A stretch of DNA of 29,694 nt from IMG/VR virus record IMGVR_UViG_3300044647_002181, positions 1 to 29,694 of that record; one strand, 5' to 3'. The translations under genes and the position numbers were made by a program. The stretch is from a virus. Positions within the stretch are counted from its first letter, which is position 1; each line of letters begins with the position of its first letter. Below, one piece after another: positions 15,145 through 22,903 of this stretch. Below the pieces are notes generated by a model. The model was not told the DNA's origin and ran no database searches. It saw only the letters and a list, made by a program, of their open reading frames with translations.

Positions 15145-15697
15145 ATTTAAAACAAATTTTTCAGGTGGAACAAGATCAAATAGATTTTTGATTGAAGGTA
15201 CATTTCCCACTGGTGGGGCATTTACAAAGTTTCATGTTAGATCCACTATAATGCCTCAGCTTTCAACCAAAACTTTAACACTTGATTATTTTGGAAGAAA
15301 ATTTCATTATCCAGGAGAAAAGGAATATGGAACATGGACATTTTCAGTATTGGATGATCAAGGTGGAACACAGGATTTGTGGCAATATTTTCAAAATTGG
15401 CAAAATAGTATAAACAATCATCAAACAAATATATCATCTCCAATTGATCAAAATACATCATATAAAGCATATGGATGGCGAATTAAGCATTTGGACATGA
15501 ATGGCACATCAATATTAAAAGAATATATTATGCATGGTTGTTGGCCTACAGCAATAAATCAAATGAGTTTAAACATGGCCAATCCAAATATGATGAATGT
15601 CTTTCAAGTGATTGTTGTTTATGACTATATTGAATTGGTTTCTCAGGGTATAAATATTACTAATACATCTCTTTCAAATAATCAGAATGTGAGTTAA
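15134..15697 (+). CDS. Second, tandem tail tube protein (gp19 paralogue)
   Basis: From ATG 15134 this 187-residue protein begins MLNEFKTNFSGGTRSNRFLI, aligning without gaps to the first gp19 copy. The order of motifs is the same: STIMPQLSTKTLTLDYFGRK for the loop, YGTWTFSVLDD for the central strand, LWQYFQNWQNSINNH for the helix and EYIMHGCWPTAINQMSLNM near the end. An upstream in-frame ATG at 15086 would overlap the first copy by 59 nt and lies outside the alignable region. It may form part of the tube, for example alternate rings or a cap, or be a terminator protein. It immediately precedes the portal gene. Confidence 0.8.
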   Translation: MLNEFKTNFSGGTRSNRFLIEGTFPTGGAFTKFHVRSTIMPQLSTKTLTLDYFGRKFHYPGEKEYGTWTFSVLDDQGGTQDLWQYFQNWQNSINNHQTNISSPIDQNTSYKAYGWRIKHLDMNGTSILKEYIMHGCWPTAINQMSLNMANPNMMNVFQVIVVYDYIELVSQGINITNTSLSNNQNVS

Positions 15698-15700
15698 TTT

Positions 15701-17257
15701 ATGGAATTAGAATTATTTGGTTTTGAATTTGGAAAACAAAAAACAACAAAGCAAGATAAAAAAGAAAAAGCTTTACAGTCTTTTGCCGCACCTGAAGTAT
15801 ACGACGGCACCGTTACTGTAGAAGCTGGTGGATTTTTTGGTACAGCTTTAGATTATGCTGCAAACCTGAGAGATGAAAGCGCTTCTGTTGTTCAATACAG
15901 AAACATGTCTGTTTATCCAGAAGTAGACAATGCAGTTGATGAAATCATAAATGCTTCAATAGTTTTAGGAACAGACAGAAAACCAGTAAAAATTGATTTA
16001 TCAGAATTACCTGTTTCTGAAACAATTAAAAATAAAATTCAAAGAGAGTTTGAAACAATATTGCATCTTTTTGATTTTAATAATAAATCCTATGAAATTT
16101 TTAGACGTTGGTATATTGATTCTAAAGTCTTTTATAATCTTGTAATTGATAAAGATTTTCCAACAGAAGGTATAAAAGAAATTATTCCAATAGACCCATT
16201 AAAAATTAAAAAGATAAGAAAAATTAAAAAAGAAATGGAAAGAGTTGACAACAATTCTGTTTCATTGATTAAAGATATTGAAGAATATTATCTTTATACA
16301 AATACAGATAAAGACACCTACATGGTAACGGGGCCTGGTGGTTTGCAGCTATCCGTAGATAGCATCATTTATGTTCCATCTGGCATAATTGATTTAAATA
16401 CAAAAAGAGTGCTTGGTTATTTACATAAAGCAATTAGACCATTGAATATGTTAAGACAACTAGAAGATGCTCTTCTAGTTTACCGTGTAGCACGTGCACC
16501 CGAGAGAAGAGTGTTTTATGTAGACGTGGGGCAATTACCAAAACAAAAAGCCGAGCAATACATCAGAGACATGATGAGTCGATTCCGCCAGCGCTTGATT
16601 TATAATCAAGCAACTGGAGAAGTTAGAGATGAAAGAAATCATTTATCTGTTCTTGAAGATTACTGGTTGCCACGCAGAGAAGGTTCAAGGGGAACAGAAA
16701 TTACTACCTTACCTGGTGGCCAAGCAATGTCTCAAATAGAAGACGTTGATTATTTTAAGAAGAAGCTATACAATTCCTTAAACGTCCCAATTAGCAGATT
16801 AACATCTGAATCAACAGGATTTAATATGGGTCGTTCTGTTGAAATTACAAGAGAAGAAGTAAAGTTTTATAAATTTATTGATAGATTACGACATCATTTT
16901 TCTAAGTTGTTCATAGACACAATGCGTGTTCAACTTTTGTTAAAAGGAGTTGTGACTGATGATGATTGGCGCCATTTAAAGGGCGACATTAAATTTATTT
17001 ACAATACTGATAATTATTTCTGGGACTTAAAAGAAGCAGAAATTTTAGCTGAAAGATTAAAAATGATTTCTTTTGTTGACCCATACATTGGCAAATATTT
17101 TTCTTCACAATACGTAAGAAAACACGTTTTACGGCAAAGTGAAGAAGAAATGAGAGCAATGGACAAAGAAATGGAAGTTGATAGACAAAGAATGCAACAA
17201 GAACAAATGGCGGCTATGGCACAGCAACAAGCCGCAGAACAACAAGGGCAGCAATGA
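15701..17257 (+). CDS. gp20: Portal vertex protein gp20
   Basis: The 518-residue protein is the dodecameric portal (T4 gp20: 524) that nucleates the prohead and carries the packaging motor. The family pattern is clear from about residue 60 (QYRNMSVYPEVDNAVDEIIN), through the wing (KSYEIFRRWYIDSKVFYNLV) and the highly conserved clip/stem block ARAPERRVFYVDVGQLPKQK with RDMMSRFRQRLIYNQATGEV (about 265-312), to LPGGQAMSQIEDVDYFKKKL and NVPISRLTSESTGFNMGRS. The last 25 residues are Gln-rich (MAAMAQQQAAEQQGQQ). The stop overlaps the next start by 4 nt. Confidence 0.95.
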   Translation: MELELFGFEFGKQKTTKQDKKEKALQSFAAPEVYDGTVTVEAGGFFGTALDYAANLRDESASVVQYRNMSVYPEVDNAVDEIINASIVLGTDRKPVKIDLSELPVSETIKNKIQREFETILHLFDFNNKSYEIFRRWYIDSKVFYNLVIDKDFPTEGIKEIIPIDPLKIKKIRKIKKEMERVDNNSVSLIKDIEEYYLYTNTDKDTYMVTGPGGLQLSVDSIIYVPSGIIDLNTKRVLGYLHKAIRPLNMLRQLEDALLVYRVARAPERRVFYVDVGQLPKQKAEQYIRDMMSRFRQRLIYNQATGEVRDERNHLSVLEDYWLPRREGSRGTEITTLPGGQAMSQIEDVDYFKKKLYNSLNVPISRLTSESTGFNMGRSVEITREEVKFYKFIDRLRHHFSKLFIDTMRVQLLLKGVVTDDDWRHLKGDIKFIYNTDNYFWDLKEAEILAERLKMISFVDPYIGKYFSSQYVRKHVLRQSEEEMRAMDKEMEVDRQRMQQEQMAAMAQQQAAEQQGQQ

Positions 17258-17667
17258 ATACAACACACATTTTATTAAAAAATGGCATTCAATCAATGTT
17301 TATGGAGGAAAATGAAAAACATTTTCAAGAAAACATAACACAAGCTTTGGCTATAAAGCTTAATGATTGCATTGATGATGTAAAAAAATCTGTATCTAAA
17401 AAATTACTTGAAAAAAAGATTGTAACCAATAGTTCTAGTCAATTAAATGAATTTATATCATTTATAGAAGAATTTAAAGAAGGCAAATTTTTATTTCAAG
17501 ATGGTTCAAGTATAAATATTACTGAAAATGAAATGAAAATAATAAAAATGTTATTTGAATCCCTAAATGCTGAAAATAGAGAAAAAATGATTTGTGATAT
17601 ATTCAAAAGCAGCAATGAATTCAAACAACATTTAAAATTTGCAAATGACTCTAAAGGATTAATATGA
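17254..17667 (+). CDS. Probable prohead core protein in gp68 position
   Basis: This 137-residue, helix-rich, Lys/Glu-rich protein has the size and place of T4 gp68 (141 residues), a minor prohead core protein made between portal and protease genes. Features visible are an N-terminal helix with two Met, a mixed region DDVKKSVSKKLLEKKIV, then INITENEMKIIKMLFESLNA and a C-terminal helix ending HLKFANDSKGLI. There is no transmembrane segment or catalytic motif. The start overlaps the portal stop by 4 nt (ATGA) and the end overlaps the following small gene by 4 nt. The assignment depends mainly on context and general composition. Confidence 0.6.
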   Translation: MNTTHILLKNGIQSMFMEENEKHFQENITQALAIKLNDCIDDVKKSVSKKLLEKKIVTNSSSQLNEFISFIEEFKEGKFLFQDGSSINITENEMKIIKMLFESLNAENREKMICDIFKSSNEFKQHLKFANDSKGLI

Positions 17668-17834
17668 AAAACGACGTAAGAGAAATTATTAAAAATGTCA
17701 TAGAAGAAAATGCTGTTTCATTTAAAGAAAACGCTGGAAAATTATTGTATGCCAAAGTAGGAACAAAATTAGAAGAAAAGTATAAAGAAGTTGCTAAAAC
17801 AATAATGGAACCAAAAAATGAAACTAATAACTGA
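17664..17834 (+). CDS. Small 56-residue gene, probable prohead core protein in gp67 position
   Basis: A short gene runs from ATG 17664 (ATGA overlap with the previous stop) to TGA at 17832-17834, overlapping the start of gp21 by 17 nt. AAAGGA lies 7 nt upstream of the ATG, a good ribosome binding site. The product begins MKNDVREIIKNVIEE and is a single amphipathic, charged helix with GKLLYAKVGTKLEEKYKEVA in the middle. T4 has the small core protein gp67 (80 residues) at this locus; this one lacks the acidic C-terminal tail of gp67. Coupled overlaps on both sides argue that it is real. Function as a head core component is inferred from position. Confidence 0.6.
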   Translation: MKNDVREIIKNVIEENAVSFKENAGKLLYAKVGTKLEEKYKEVAKTIMEPKNETNN

Positions 17835-18465
17835 ATTAACAGAAGACGTAAAGTATATTAAAGAAAACATCGGTAATGGTGAAAAAGTTTATTTCATCGA
17901 AGGTGTTTTTATGCAATCAGATGTAAAAAATAGGAATGGAAGAATTTATCCACAAAATACATTGTTAAAAGAATGCAAACGATATATTACTGAATATGTT
18001 GATAAAGGTCGCGCCATGGGCGAATTGAATCATCCAAGCGGCCCAACAGTTAATTTGGATCGTGTTTCTCATATAATTAAACAACTTCATGAAGATGGTA
18101 AAAATGTATATGGAAAAGCAAAAGTTCTTGATACCCCTATGGGCAGAATCGTCAAAAATTTAATTGATGAGGGGGCTCAATTAGGTGTTTCTACCCGTGG
18201 TATGGGTTCTTTACGTGCAAAAAACGGTTATCAAGAAGTCCAAGAAGATTTTATGTTAGCTGCTATTGATATTGTTGCAGATCCTTCTGCTCCAAATGCT
18301 TTTGTGAATGGAATCATGGAAGGACGAGAATGGATTTTTGAAAACGGTTTGTGGCAAGAAAGAGATCATGAAAGAGCCGTTCAATTGATAAAAACTTCAT
18401 CTAAAAGAGATTTAAGCAAAAATATTGTTAAAGTATTTGAAAATTATTTCAAAAAAATGTCATGA
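17818..18465 (+). CDS. gp21: Prohead core protease gp21 (peptidase S77)
   Basis: This 215-residue serine protease (T4 gp21: 212) matures the prohead by cutting scaffold and capsid proteins after Leu/Ile-x-Glu and then destroying itself. The catalytic region shows GELNHPSGPTVNLDRVSH (His 72 or His 85), the nucleophile in GVSTRGMGSL (Ser 125) and a conserved AAIDIVADPSAPNAF segment with Asp 151 and 155. The FMQSDVKNRNGRIYPQNTL stretch near 31-50 is the family substrate-side strand. Translation is coupled to both neighbours by overlaps. Confidence 0.93.
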   Translation: MKLITELTEDVKYIKENIGNGEKVYFIEGVFMQSDVKNRNGRIYPQNTLLKECKRYITEYVDKGRAMGELNHPSGPTVNLDRVSHIIKQLHEDGKNVYGKAKVLDTPMGRIVKNLIDEGAQLGVSTRGMGSLRAKNGYQEVQEDFMLAAIDIVADPSAPNAFVNGIMEGREWIFENGLWQERDHERAVQLIKTSSKRDLSKNIVKVFENYFKKMS

Positions 18466-19121
18466 ATAAAATAGGAAATACAACTAAACTGTATTTAATT
18501 GCTTCTTTAAACGAAGAAATTCAAAATAATAAAGATGAAACAATATACAATTCTTTAAAGAAGTATAAAACTCTATTTGAAAAAAAATCTGTTGCTGAAC
18601 CCGGTGGTTTTGGTGTTGGTTCTGCTGAAAAATCTAATAGAACTAAACCAACAGTTTCAAATATTTTAAGAGGTGATACGGATGATACAGGAGTTGGTTT
18701 AGCTGTTGGTGCGTATGCTGCGGGCGGTTTAGGTCAATGGTTGGGAAATTTGATAGGAACAAAAATTGGCACAAAGGCTATGGGTTTGGATGGAAAAGGT
18801 TTAGCCAATACATTAGGAAAATCTTTAGGTGTTGGTGGAGCGCAAATGATACAGAAGCTTGGAACACAAATAGGTGATATTACTGGTTTTAATTTTGCTA
18901 ATGCACAAGCTGACAAAATTGGTAGAGACCAAGTAAGACTTGGAATACAAGGAGCTGGATCACCTCCAGTAGAATTTGAACTTCCCGGAGCTGTAGGAAC
19001 TCCAAAATACAAAGCAGAACCAAAACCAGGTCCTAATGATGACCTTAAAGATTTGAGAGATAAAATTGAAAGAGAACAAGTATTGAGGCAAGCAAGAAGA
19101 TATGGTATACCAATACCATAA
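18462..19121 (+). CDS. Unknown glycine-rich protein between head protease and scaffold
   Basis: The 219-residue product starts inside the gp21 stop (ATGA) and sits directly before the scaffold gene. I do not recognise it. Residues 77-135 form a Gly/Ala/Leu-rich stretch with many Gly-x-x-x-Gly spacings (VGLAVGAYAAGGLGQWLG, then NLIGTKIGTKAMG), resembling glycine-zipper or membrane-inserting segments. The N-terminal 45 residues are charged and helical and hold two gp21-type Leu-x-Glu sites (LNE at 16-18, LFE at 38-40). The C-terminal part has a Pro-rich linker followed by a basic helix ending ARRYGIPIP. Its place suggests a head-internal protein, possibly processed by gp21 and delivered with DNA, but this is an inference. 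Confidence 0.7.
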   Translation: MNKIGNTTKLYLIASLNEEIQNNKDETIYNSLKKYKTLFEKKSVAEPGGFGVGSAEKSNRTKPTVSNILRGDTDDTGVGLAVGAYAAGGLGQWLGNLIGTKIGTKAMGLDGKGLANTLGKSLGVGGAQMIQKLGTQIGDITGFNFANAQADKIGRDQVRLGIQGAGSPPVEFELPGAVGTPKYKAEPKPGPNDDLKDLRDKIEREQVLRQARRYGIPIP

Positions 19122-19132
19122 AATCTAATTAT

Positions 19133-19140
19133 TATAAATA
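19133..19140 (+). promoter_or_regulatory. Late promoter TATAAATA before scaffold gene
   Basis: An exact T4 late core stands 25 nt before the gp22 ATG. AAGGA at about 19153-19157 lies between it and the start, giving a standard leader with Shine-Dalgarno. Confidence 0.75.
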
Positions 19141-19165
19141 TTTTTACATTTAAGGATCCCTGAAT

Positions 19166-20182
19166 ATGACAAATAAAAAGAACAAGAATTTAACTGAAGC
19201 CGCTGCCCAATCAATGGGTAAGACTCCAATTTCTGATAACAAACCAGATTATGATGCTTCTGGTCGTGGATCAATGGTTCCCGAACCAATTGTTGCTGGT
19301 AATCCAGTTGCTATGGCTGTAGGAGCCCCAATTGTTCCCAATTCAATGGTTGGTGCAGTAATGGCTAAAGCACCACAAACTTCTTCTGAAGAAGAAACAG
19401 AAGAAACCACAGAAGAAGATGAAAATGTAGAGGAAGTTGCTGAAGAAGCAAGACAACAATTCCGTGCTGCTTTGGCTTCTCTTCTAGGAGAAGAAAATGC
19501 TTCTGACGAACTAATAGAACAATTAGAAGCAATCTTTGAAGCCGCTGTAACAGATCGCGTTGAAAAAACTGTTGCTACTTTAGCTGAAGGCATTGATGGA
19601 AACGTCAAAGAATATCTTGACACAGTAACAGAATCTTTGGTAGAAAAAGTAGATGACTACCTTGATTATGTTGTTGAAGAATGGATGCAAGAAAATGCCG
19701 TTGCAGTTGAGCAAGGAATTAAGACACAAATTGCTGAAAACTTCATTAGTGGTTTAAAGAATCTTTTTGAAAATCACTACATTGATGTTCCAAACGAAAA
19801 GTATAACGTGCTTGACGAACTATATTCTCAAAACCGTGATTTGGAAACTAAACTCAATGAGGCTTTCAATGCCAACATCAATTTGCGTAAGCAAGTTGAA
19901 TTAACAGAATGTGCTGGAATTTTTGTAGCAGAAACAAAAGATTTGGCTGATACACAAATTTCTAAGCTTCAATCTCTAATGGAAAATGTAACTTTTGCAA
20001 CCCCCGAAGAATACCGTTCTAAGTTGGTTACAGTTAAAGAAAATTATCTAAAACCAGCAAAAGTTTCATTACCCACCAGAACAATCGAACCAGAGCAAAC
20101 TTTTTCAAAAATCAATAGTGCTCCAACAACGTTAGTTGAAAACTATGTTGGTGCATTAGGAAGACTTAATAAAAAGGTCTAA
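19166..20182 (+). CDS. gp22: Prohead scaffold (core) protein gp22
   Basis: The 338-residue protein is the main internal scaffold on which the capsid shell assembles (T4 gp22: 269), later cleaved to peptides by gp21. It is acidic and mostly helical: a flexible Pro/Ala/Gly N-terminal 70 residues, a Glu/Thr-rich acidic block at about 73-92, long helices from 92 to 290 (ARQQFRAALASLLGEEN, KEYLDTVTESLVEKVDDYLD, YSQNRDLETKLNEAFNANIN) likely to form coiled coils, and the family C-terminus TPEEYRSKLVTVKENYLKP. A gp21-type site, LTE|A, is at residues 9-12. It has its own late promoter. Codon use is less AT-biased than in neighbouring baseplate genes. Confidence 0.88.
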   Translation: MTNKKNKNLTEAAAQSMGKTPISDNKPDYDASGRGSMVPEPIVAGNPVAMAVGAPIVPNSMVGAVMAKAPQTSSEEETEETTEEDENVEEVAEEARQQFRAALASLLGEENASDELIEQLEAIFEAAVTDRVEKTVATLAEGIDGNVKEYLDTVTESLVEKVDDYLDYVVEEWMQENAVAVEQGIKTQIAENFISGLKNLFENHYIDVPNEKYNVLDELYSQNRDLETKLNEAFNANINLRKQVELTECAGIFVAETKDLADTQISKLQSLMENVTFATPEEYRSKLVTVKENYLKPAKVSLPTRTIEPEQTFSKINSAPTTLVENYVGALGRLNKKV

Positions 20183-20193
20183 AAACAATTTTT

Positions 20194-20201
20194 ACTAAAT
20201 A
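20194..20201 (+). promoter_or_regulatory. Late-promoter-like octamer ACTAAATA before capsid gene
   Basis: ACTAAATA lies 28 nt before the gp23 ATG, followed by AGGAG, a normal Shine-Dalgarno. The core differs from TATAAATA at the second base, as do the octamers at 1955-1962 and 1971-1978. Confidence 0.6.
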
Positions 20202-20229
20202 ATTTTAACTCACAGGAGAAACTTAACAA

Positions 20230-21633
20230 ATGCAATTCGCAGAAAATACACCATATGACGTTCTAACAGAAAAATGGGAGCCCGTTCTTACCCACGACGC
20301 TCTCTCGCCCATCAAGGACGATTATCGTAAGAAGGTAACAGCTGTTCTTTTAGAGAACCAAGAGCAAGCTCTTCGTTCACAACACCTAACAGAAGACATG
20401 GGTTCCAATAACCTTGGAATGCCAATGACATATACCAACAGCAACAGTGTTGCTGGATATGATCCTGTTCTCATTTCATTGGTTCGTCGTGCTATGCCAA
20501 ATCTAATGGCATATGACATTTGCGGCGTTCAACCAATGACAGCTCCAACAGGTCTAATCTTTGCAATGCGTTCTCAATATGCATTTGGTGGAACTAATGG
20601 ATTGTCTTATGGTGCTGCTGAATATGTTGAAGCAATGTATCAAGAGCCACAAGCATCCTTCGGTGGATCAGGTTGGACTCTAGATTCATTGTTCGCAGGA
20701 TCAAAGGGCATTTCTGCTGGATGGAATTACACAAGAGGTGTAACTTCATCTTCAGCACAAATTAATGCTCTTCGTGCAATGCTAACACAAAACGGCGAAG
20801 GTATTGGACGCAATGCTCCATATCAAAACTGGAACCAAATGGCATTCTCAATTGATCGTGTAGCCGTACAAGCACGTACACGCGCTCTATCCAGCAACTA
20901 CACAATTGAATTGGCTCAAGACCTCAAGGCTGTTCACGGTCTAGATGCTGAAGCTGAACTTGCCAATCTTCTCAGCACAGAAATTCTTGCCGAAATCAAC
21001 CGTGAAATCGTCAAGACAATTTACTTTGTTGCTAAGTCGGGTTCACAACAATTAGACCTTACATCCAGAGGAAACTACGATCTTGACGTAGATTCTGACG
21101 GTCGTTGGTCTGCTGAACGCTTCCGTGGTCTAAGTTTCCAAATCGAACGCGAATGCAACTACATCGCCAAGGAAACCCGCCGTGGTAAAGGTAACTTTAT
21201 CGTATGCGATAGCGATACAGCTGCTGCTCTAGCTATGTCTGGATTCATGAGCCTCAGCCCAGCAATCGCACCACAAATCAATGCTGATGACACACAAAAC
21301 ACCTTTGCTGGTGTCCTCTCAGGAAAGATTCGTGTTTACATCGATCCATATAGCCCAGCAGGATTTAACTTCTTCTGCGTCGGTTATAAGGGCGAAACCC
21401 CATACGATGCTGGATTGTTCTACTGCCCATACGTACCGCTACAAATGGTACGTGCTGTAGATCCCAATACTTTCCAACCACGTATTGCCTTCAAGACACG
21501 TTACGGTGTCGTAGCCAATCCCTATGTTTTGAACACCACCACACTACAACCAGATGGTGAGAATCTAACAGCTGGATTGAACCACTACTACCGTCTAACT
21601 AACGTGCAAAACCTACACGGTAATACTCTCTGA
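20230..21633 (+). CDS. gp23: Major capsid protein gp23
   Basis: The 467-residue protein is the HK97-fold capsid subunit (T4 gp23: 521). Recognisable conserved blocks include LVRRAMPNLMAYDICGVQPM with TAPTGLIFAMRSQYAFG (about 88-118), ELAQDLKAVHGLDAEAELAN near 230, RFRGLSFQIERECNYIAKET, and the C-terminal YVPLQMVRAVDPNTFQPRIA with FKTRYGVVANPY. The N-terminal delta peptide carries LxE sites for gp21, the best being LTE at 53-55. The gene is markedly more GC-rich than the rest of the window (31 of 60 G+C at 20281-20340), fitting codon selection for very high expression. A strong terminator follows. Confidence 0.96.
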   Translation: MQFAENTPYDVLTEKWEPVLTHDALSPIKDDYRKKVTAVLLENQEQALRSQHLTEDMGSNNLGMPMTYTNSNSVAGYDPVLISLVRRAMPNLMAYDICGVQPMTAPTGLIFAMRSQYAFGGTNGLSYGAAEYVEAMYQEPQASFGGSGWTLDSLFAGSKGISAGWNYTRGVTSSSAQINALRAMLTQNGEGIGRNAPYQNWNQMAFSIDRVAVQARTRALSSNYTIELAQDLKAVHGLDAEAELANLLSTEILAEINREIVKTIYFVAKSGSQQLDLTSRGNYDLDVDSDGRWSAERFRGLSFQIERECNYIAKETRRGKGNFIVCDSDTAAALAMSGFMSLSPAIAPQINADDTQNTFAGVLSGKIRVYIDPYSPAGFNFFCVGYKGETPYDAGLFYCPYVPLQMVRAVDPNTFQPRIAFKTRYGVVANPYVLNTTTLQPDGENLTAGLNHYYRLTNVQNLHGNTL

Positions 21634-21656
21634 TTGGTAAGTTAATCTAACCTTCG

Positions 21657-21690
21657 AAAACCTCCCGAGAAATCGGGAGGTTTTTGTTTT
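21657..21690 (+). terminator. Intrinsic terminator after capsid gene, GAAA tetraloop
   Basis: A perfect 8-bp stem CCTCCCGA / TCGGGAGG (21661-21668 and 21673-21680) closes a GAAA tetraloop and is followed by TTTTTGTTTTT; preceding A residues extend the pairing. It ends transcription of the head operon 24 nt after the capsid gene and immediately precedes a new late promoter. Confidence 0.92.
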
Positions 21691-21692
21691 TA

Positions 21693-21700
21693 AATAAATA
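21693..21700 (+). promoter_or_regulatory. Late-promoter-like octamer AATAAATA
   Basis: AATAAATA starts within 3 nt of the terminator T-run and ends 5 nt before the ATG at 21706, with no Shine-Dalgarno between. It would restart transcription for a single gene just after termination of the head operon. Confidence 0.5.
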
Positions 21701-21705
21701 ATATT

Positions 21706-22245
21706 ATGAGTAATTGTACATCAAATATAAATCCGCTCTACAATAGTTACTTTCGTCTATTTTTTGGGCGAGGTACTAATCAGATGGAATTATTATGTCA
21801 AAAAGTAAATTTGCCAGGTATTTCTGTTCCTGAACAACCACAACCAACTACTTTAGGTATTACAATTCCTGTTCCTACAATGGCCGCAAATTTTGATGCT
21901 TTAACGGCAGAGTTTATTGTTGATTCGGATTTAAGTAATTGGAAGGCAATTTATTCTTGGATAAGAAATATTACAAATATTGCTAATGATTACGAACACA
22001 ATCTAGAATATCAAAATTGGCATTATCAAGCAAATTTATTTTTATATGACCCATCTACAAATTGTGAATTTTTAAAAGCAACTTTTTATAATATTATACC
22101 AACCAAATTAGGTGGATTATCTTTTCAATCAGATAGTTCTGATGCATTGATTCAAAAATCAACTTGTGTTTTTAAATATTCGTATTTTGATTTAACATTA
22201 AATGATGAAGATTTAGTTCCATCAAATTTACATAATACGCTTTAA
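21706..22245 (+). CDS. Tail-tube-fold protein, candidate tail terminator/completion protein
   Basis: This 179-residue protein has the tube-like plan of short phage structural proteins: an N-terminal YFRLFFGRGTNQMELLCQK strand, a 'VNLPGISVPEQPQPTTLGIT' loop, the strand FDALTAEFIVDSDLSNWKAI leading to a helix with IYSWIRNIT, and closing strands ATFYNIIPTKLGGLSFQ and STCVFKYSYFDLTL. The VNLPGIS...DxDLxNW...FKYxYFDL pattern is common to a family near gp23 in environmental T4-like phages. The role of T4 gp3, tail tube terminator, would fit, but I cannot show it from sequence. Its stop codon overlaps the stop of the convergent gene by two bases. Confidence 0.65.
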   Translation: MSNCTSNINPLYNSYFRLFFGRGTNQMELLCQKVNLPGISVPEQPQPTTLGITIPVPTMAANFDALTAEFIVDSDLSNWKAIYSWIRNITNIANDYEHNLEYQNWHYQANLFLYDPSTNCEFLKATFYNIIPTKLGGLSFQSDSSDALIQKSTCVFKYSYFDLTLNDEDLVPSNLHNTL

Positions 22246-22883
22246 ATATAATCTTTTGGATCATCAGACCAGCTCTCTGGGTTTTCTGGTGGGCTGTCTG
22301 GATTATAAGGCATTTTATTTGTCTCTGGTTTGACTCTCTTGCGTTTCTTCTTCTTTGGCTGAGGTCTGGCTTCCTCTACTTCTTCGGGCTCTATAAACGA
22401 TTCTACATCTTCTATTTCTTCTTCTATATTTTCACCTTCAAAACTTTCAATCAAATCGTTAACAAAACCAACAAAATCTTCATTATTAAATAATTCGTTC
22501 AATAATTGAAGACCATTTTCTGGCTGTATATCATCAGGCATTCCATGAGCTAAAACAGATGTTGGATTATCTTGGATGAGTGTAATGTACGCTTGATACA
22601 TTTTTTCTAAATCATCTGAGGGAAATCCACTATAAATTACAGATGTTCTTTGTATTGCTATATGAAAATCTTTTATATTATAAACATAATTTGCTAATTT
22701 TACAAATTCAACAATATCTCCTGTTGGAGATTTAGAAACATAATTTTGTAAAAGTGCTGGCAGTTTTATTGTGATTACATCTGGTGATGTATCATTTACC
22801 AAACCAATCAACTCTTCTCCGGTTACTAGTTTAACTACTTTAAGAACACCAGTAACAGGATTTTCAGGAAGTGAGTCGGACAT
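22242..22883 (-). CDS. Unknown protein with Sm-like N-terminal domain candidate and acidic/basic tail
   Basis: The 213-residue product begins with a small strand-rich region (TGVLKVVKLVTGEELIGLVN to VITIKLPALLQNYV, residues about 11-48, then ANYVYNIKDFHIAIQ) that reads like an Sm/LSm barrel: the 'V.L.TGEEL.G.V' first strands and a late 'Y...K...' strand. A helix follows, then a strongly acidic stretch (149-171) and a basic cluster KKKKRKRVKP (177-186), ending in a Pro/Asp-rich tail. It may bind RNA or single-stranded DNA; the function is unknown. GGAGGA lies 7 nt upstream of the ATG. It follows uvsW in the leftward unit but has its own AATAAATA octamer. Confidence 0.6.
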   Translation of the reverse strand: MSDSLPENPVTGVLKVVKLVTGEELIGLVNDTSPDVITIKLPALLQNYVSKSPTGDIVEFVKLANYVYNIKDFHIAIQRTSVIYSGFPSDDLEKMYQAYITLIQDNPTSVLAHGMPDDIQPENGLQLLNELFNNEDFVGFVNDLIESFEGENIEEEIEDVESFIEPEEVEEARPQPKKKKRKRVKPETNKMPYNPDSPPENPESWSDDPKDYI

Positions 22884-22903
22884 ATAATGTCCTCCCTTCC
22901 TTA

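Noticed and set aside
17014-17268. Cysteine-rich open frame antisense to the portal C-terminus
   Set aside because: The Cys and Ala arise from reverse-reading the CAA/GCA codons of the portal's Gln/Ala-rich tail; no start signal.
19249-19623. Serine-rich 124-codon frame antisense to the scaffold gene
   Set aside because: Complement of Glu/Ala-rich scaffold codons (GAA gives TTC/Ser-type codons); no supporting context.
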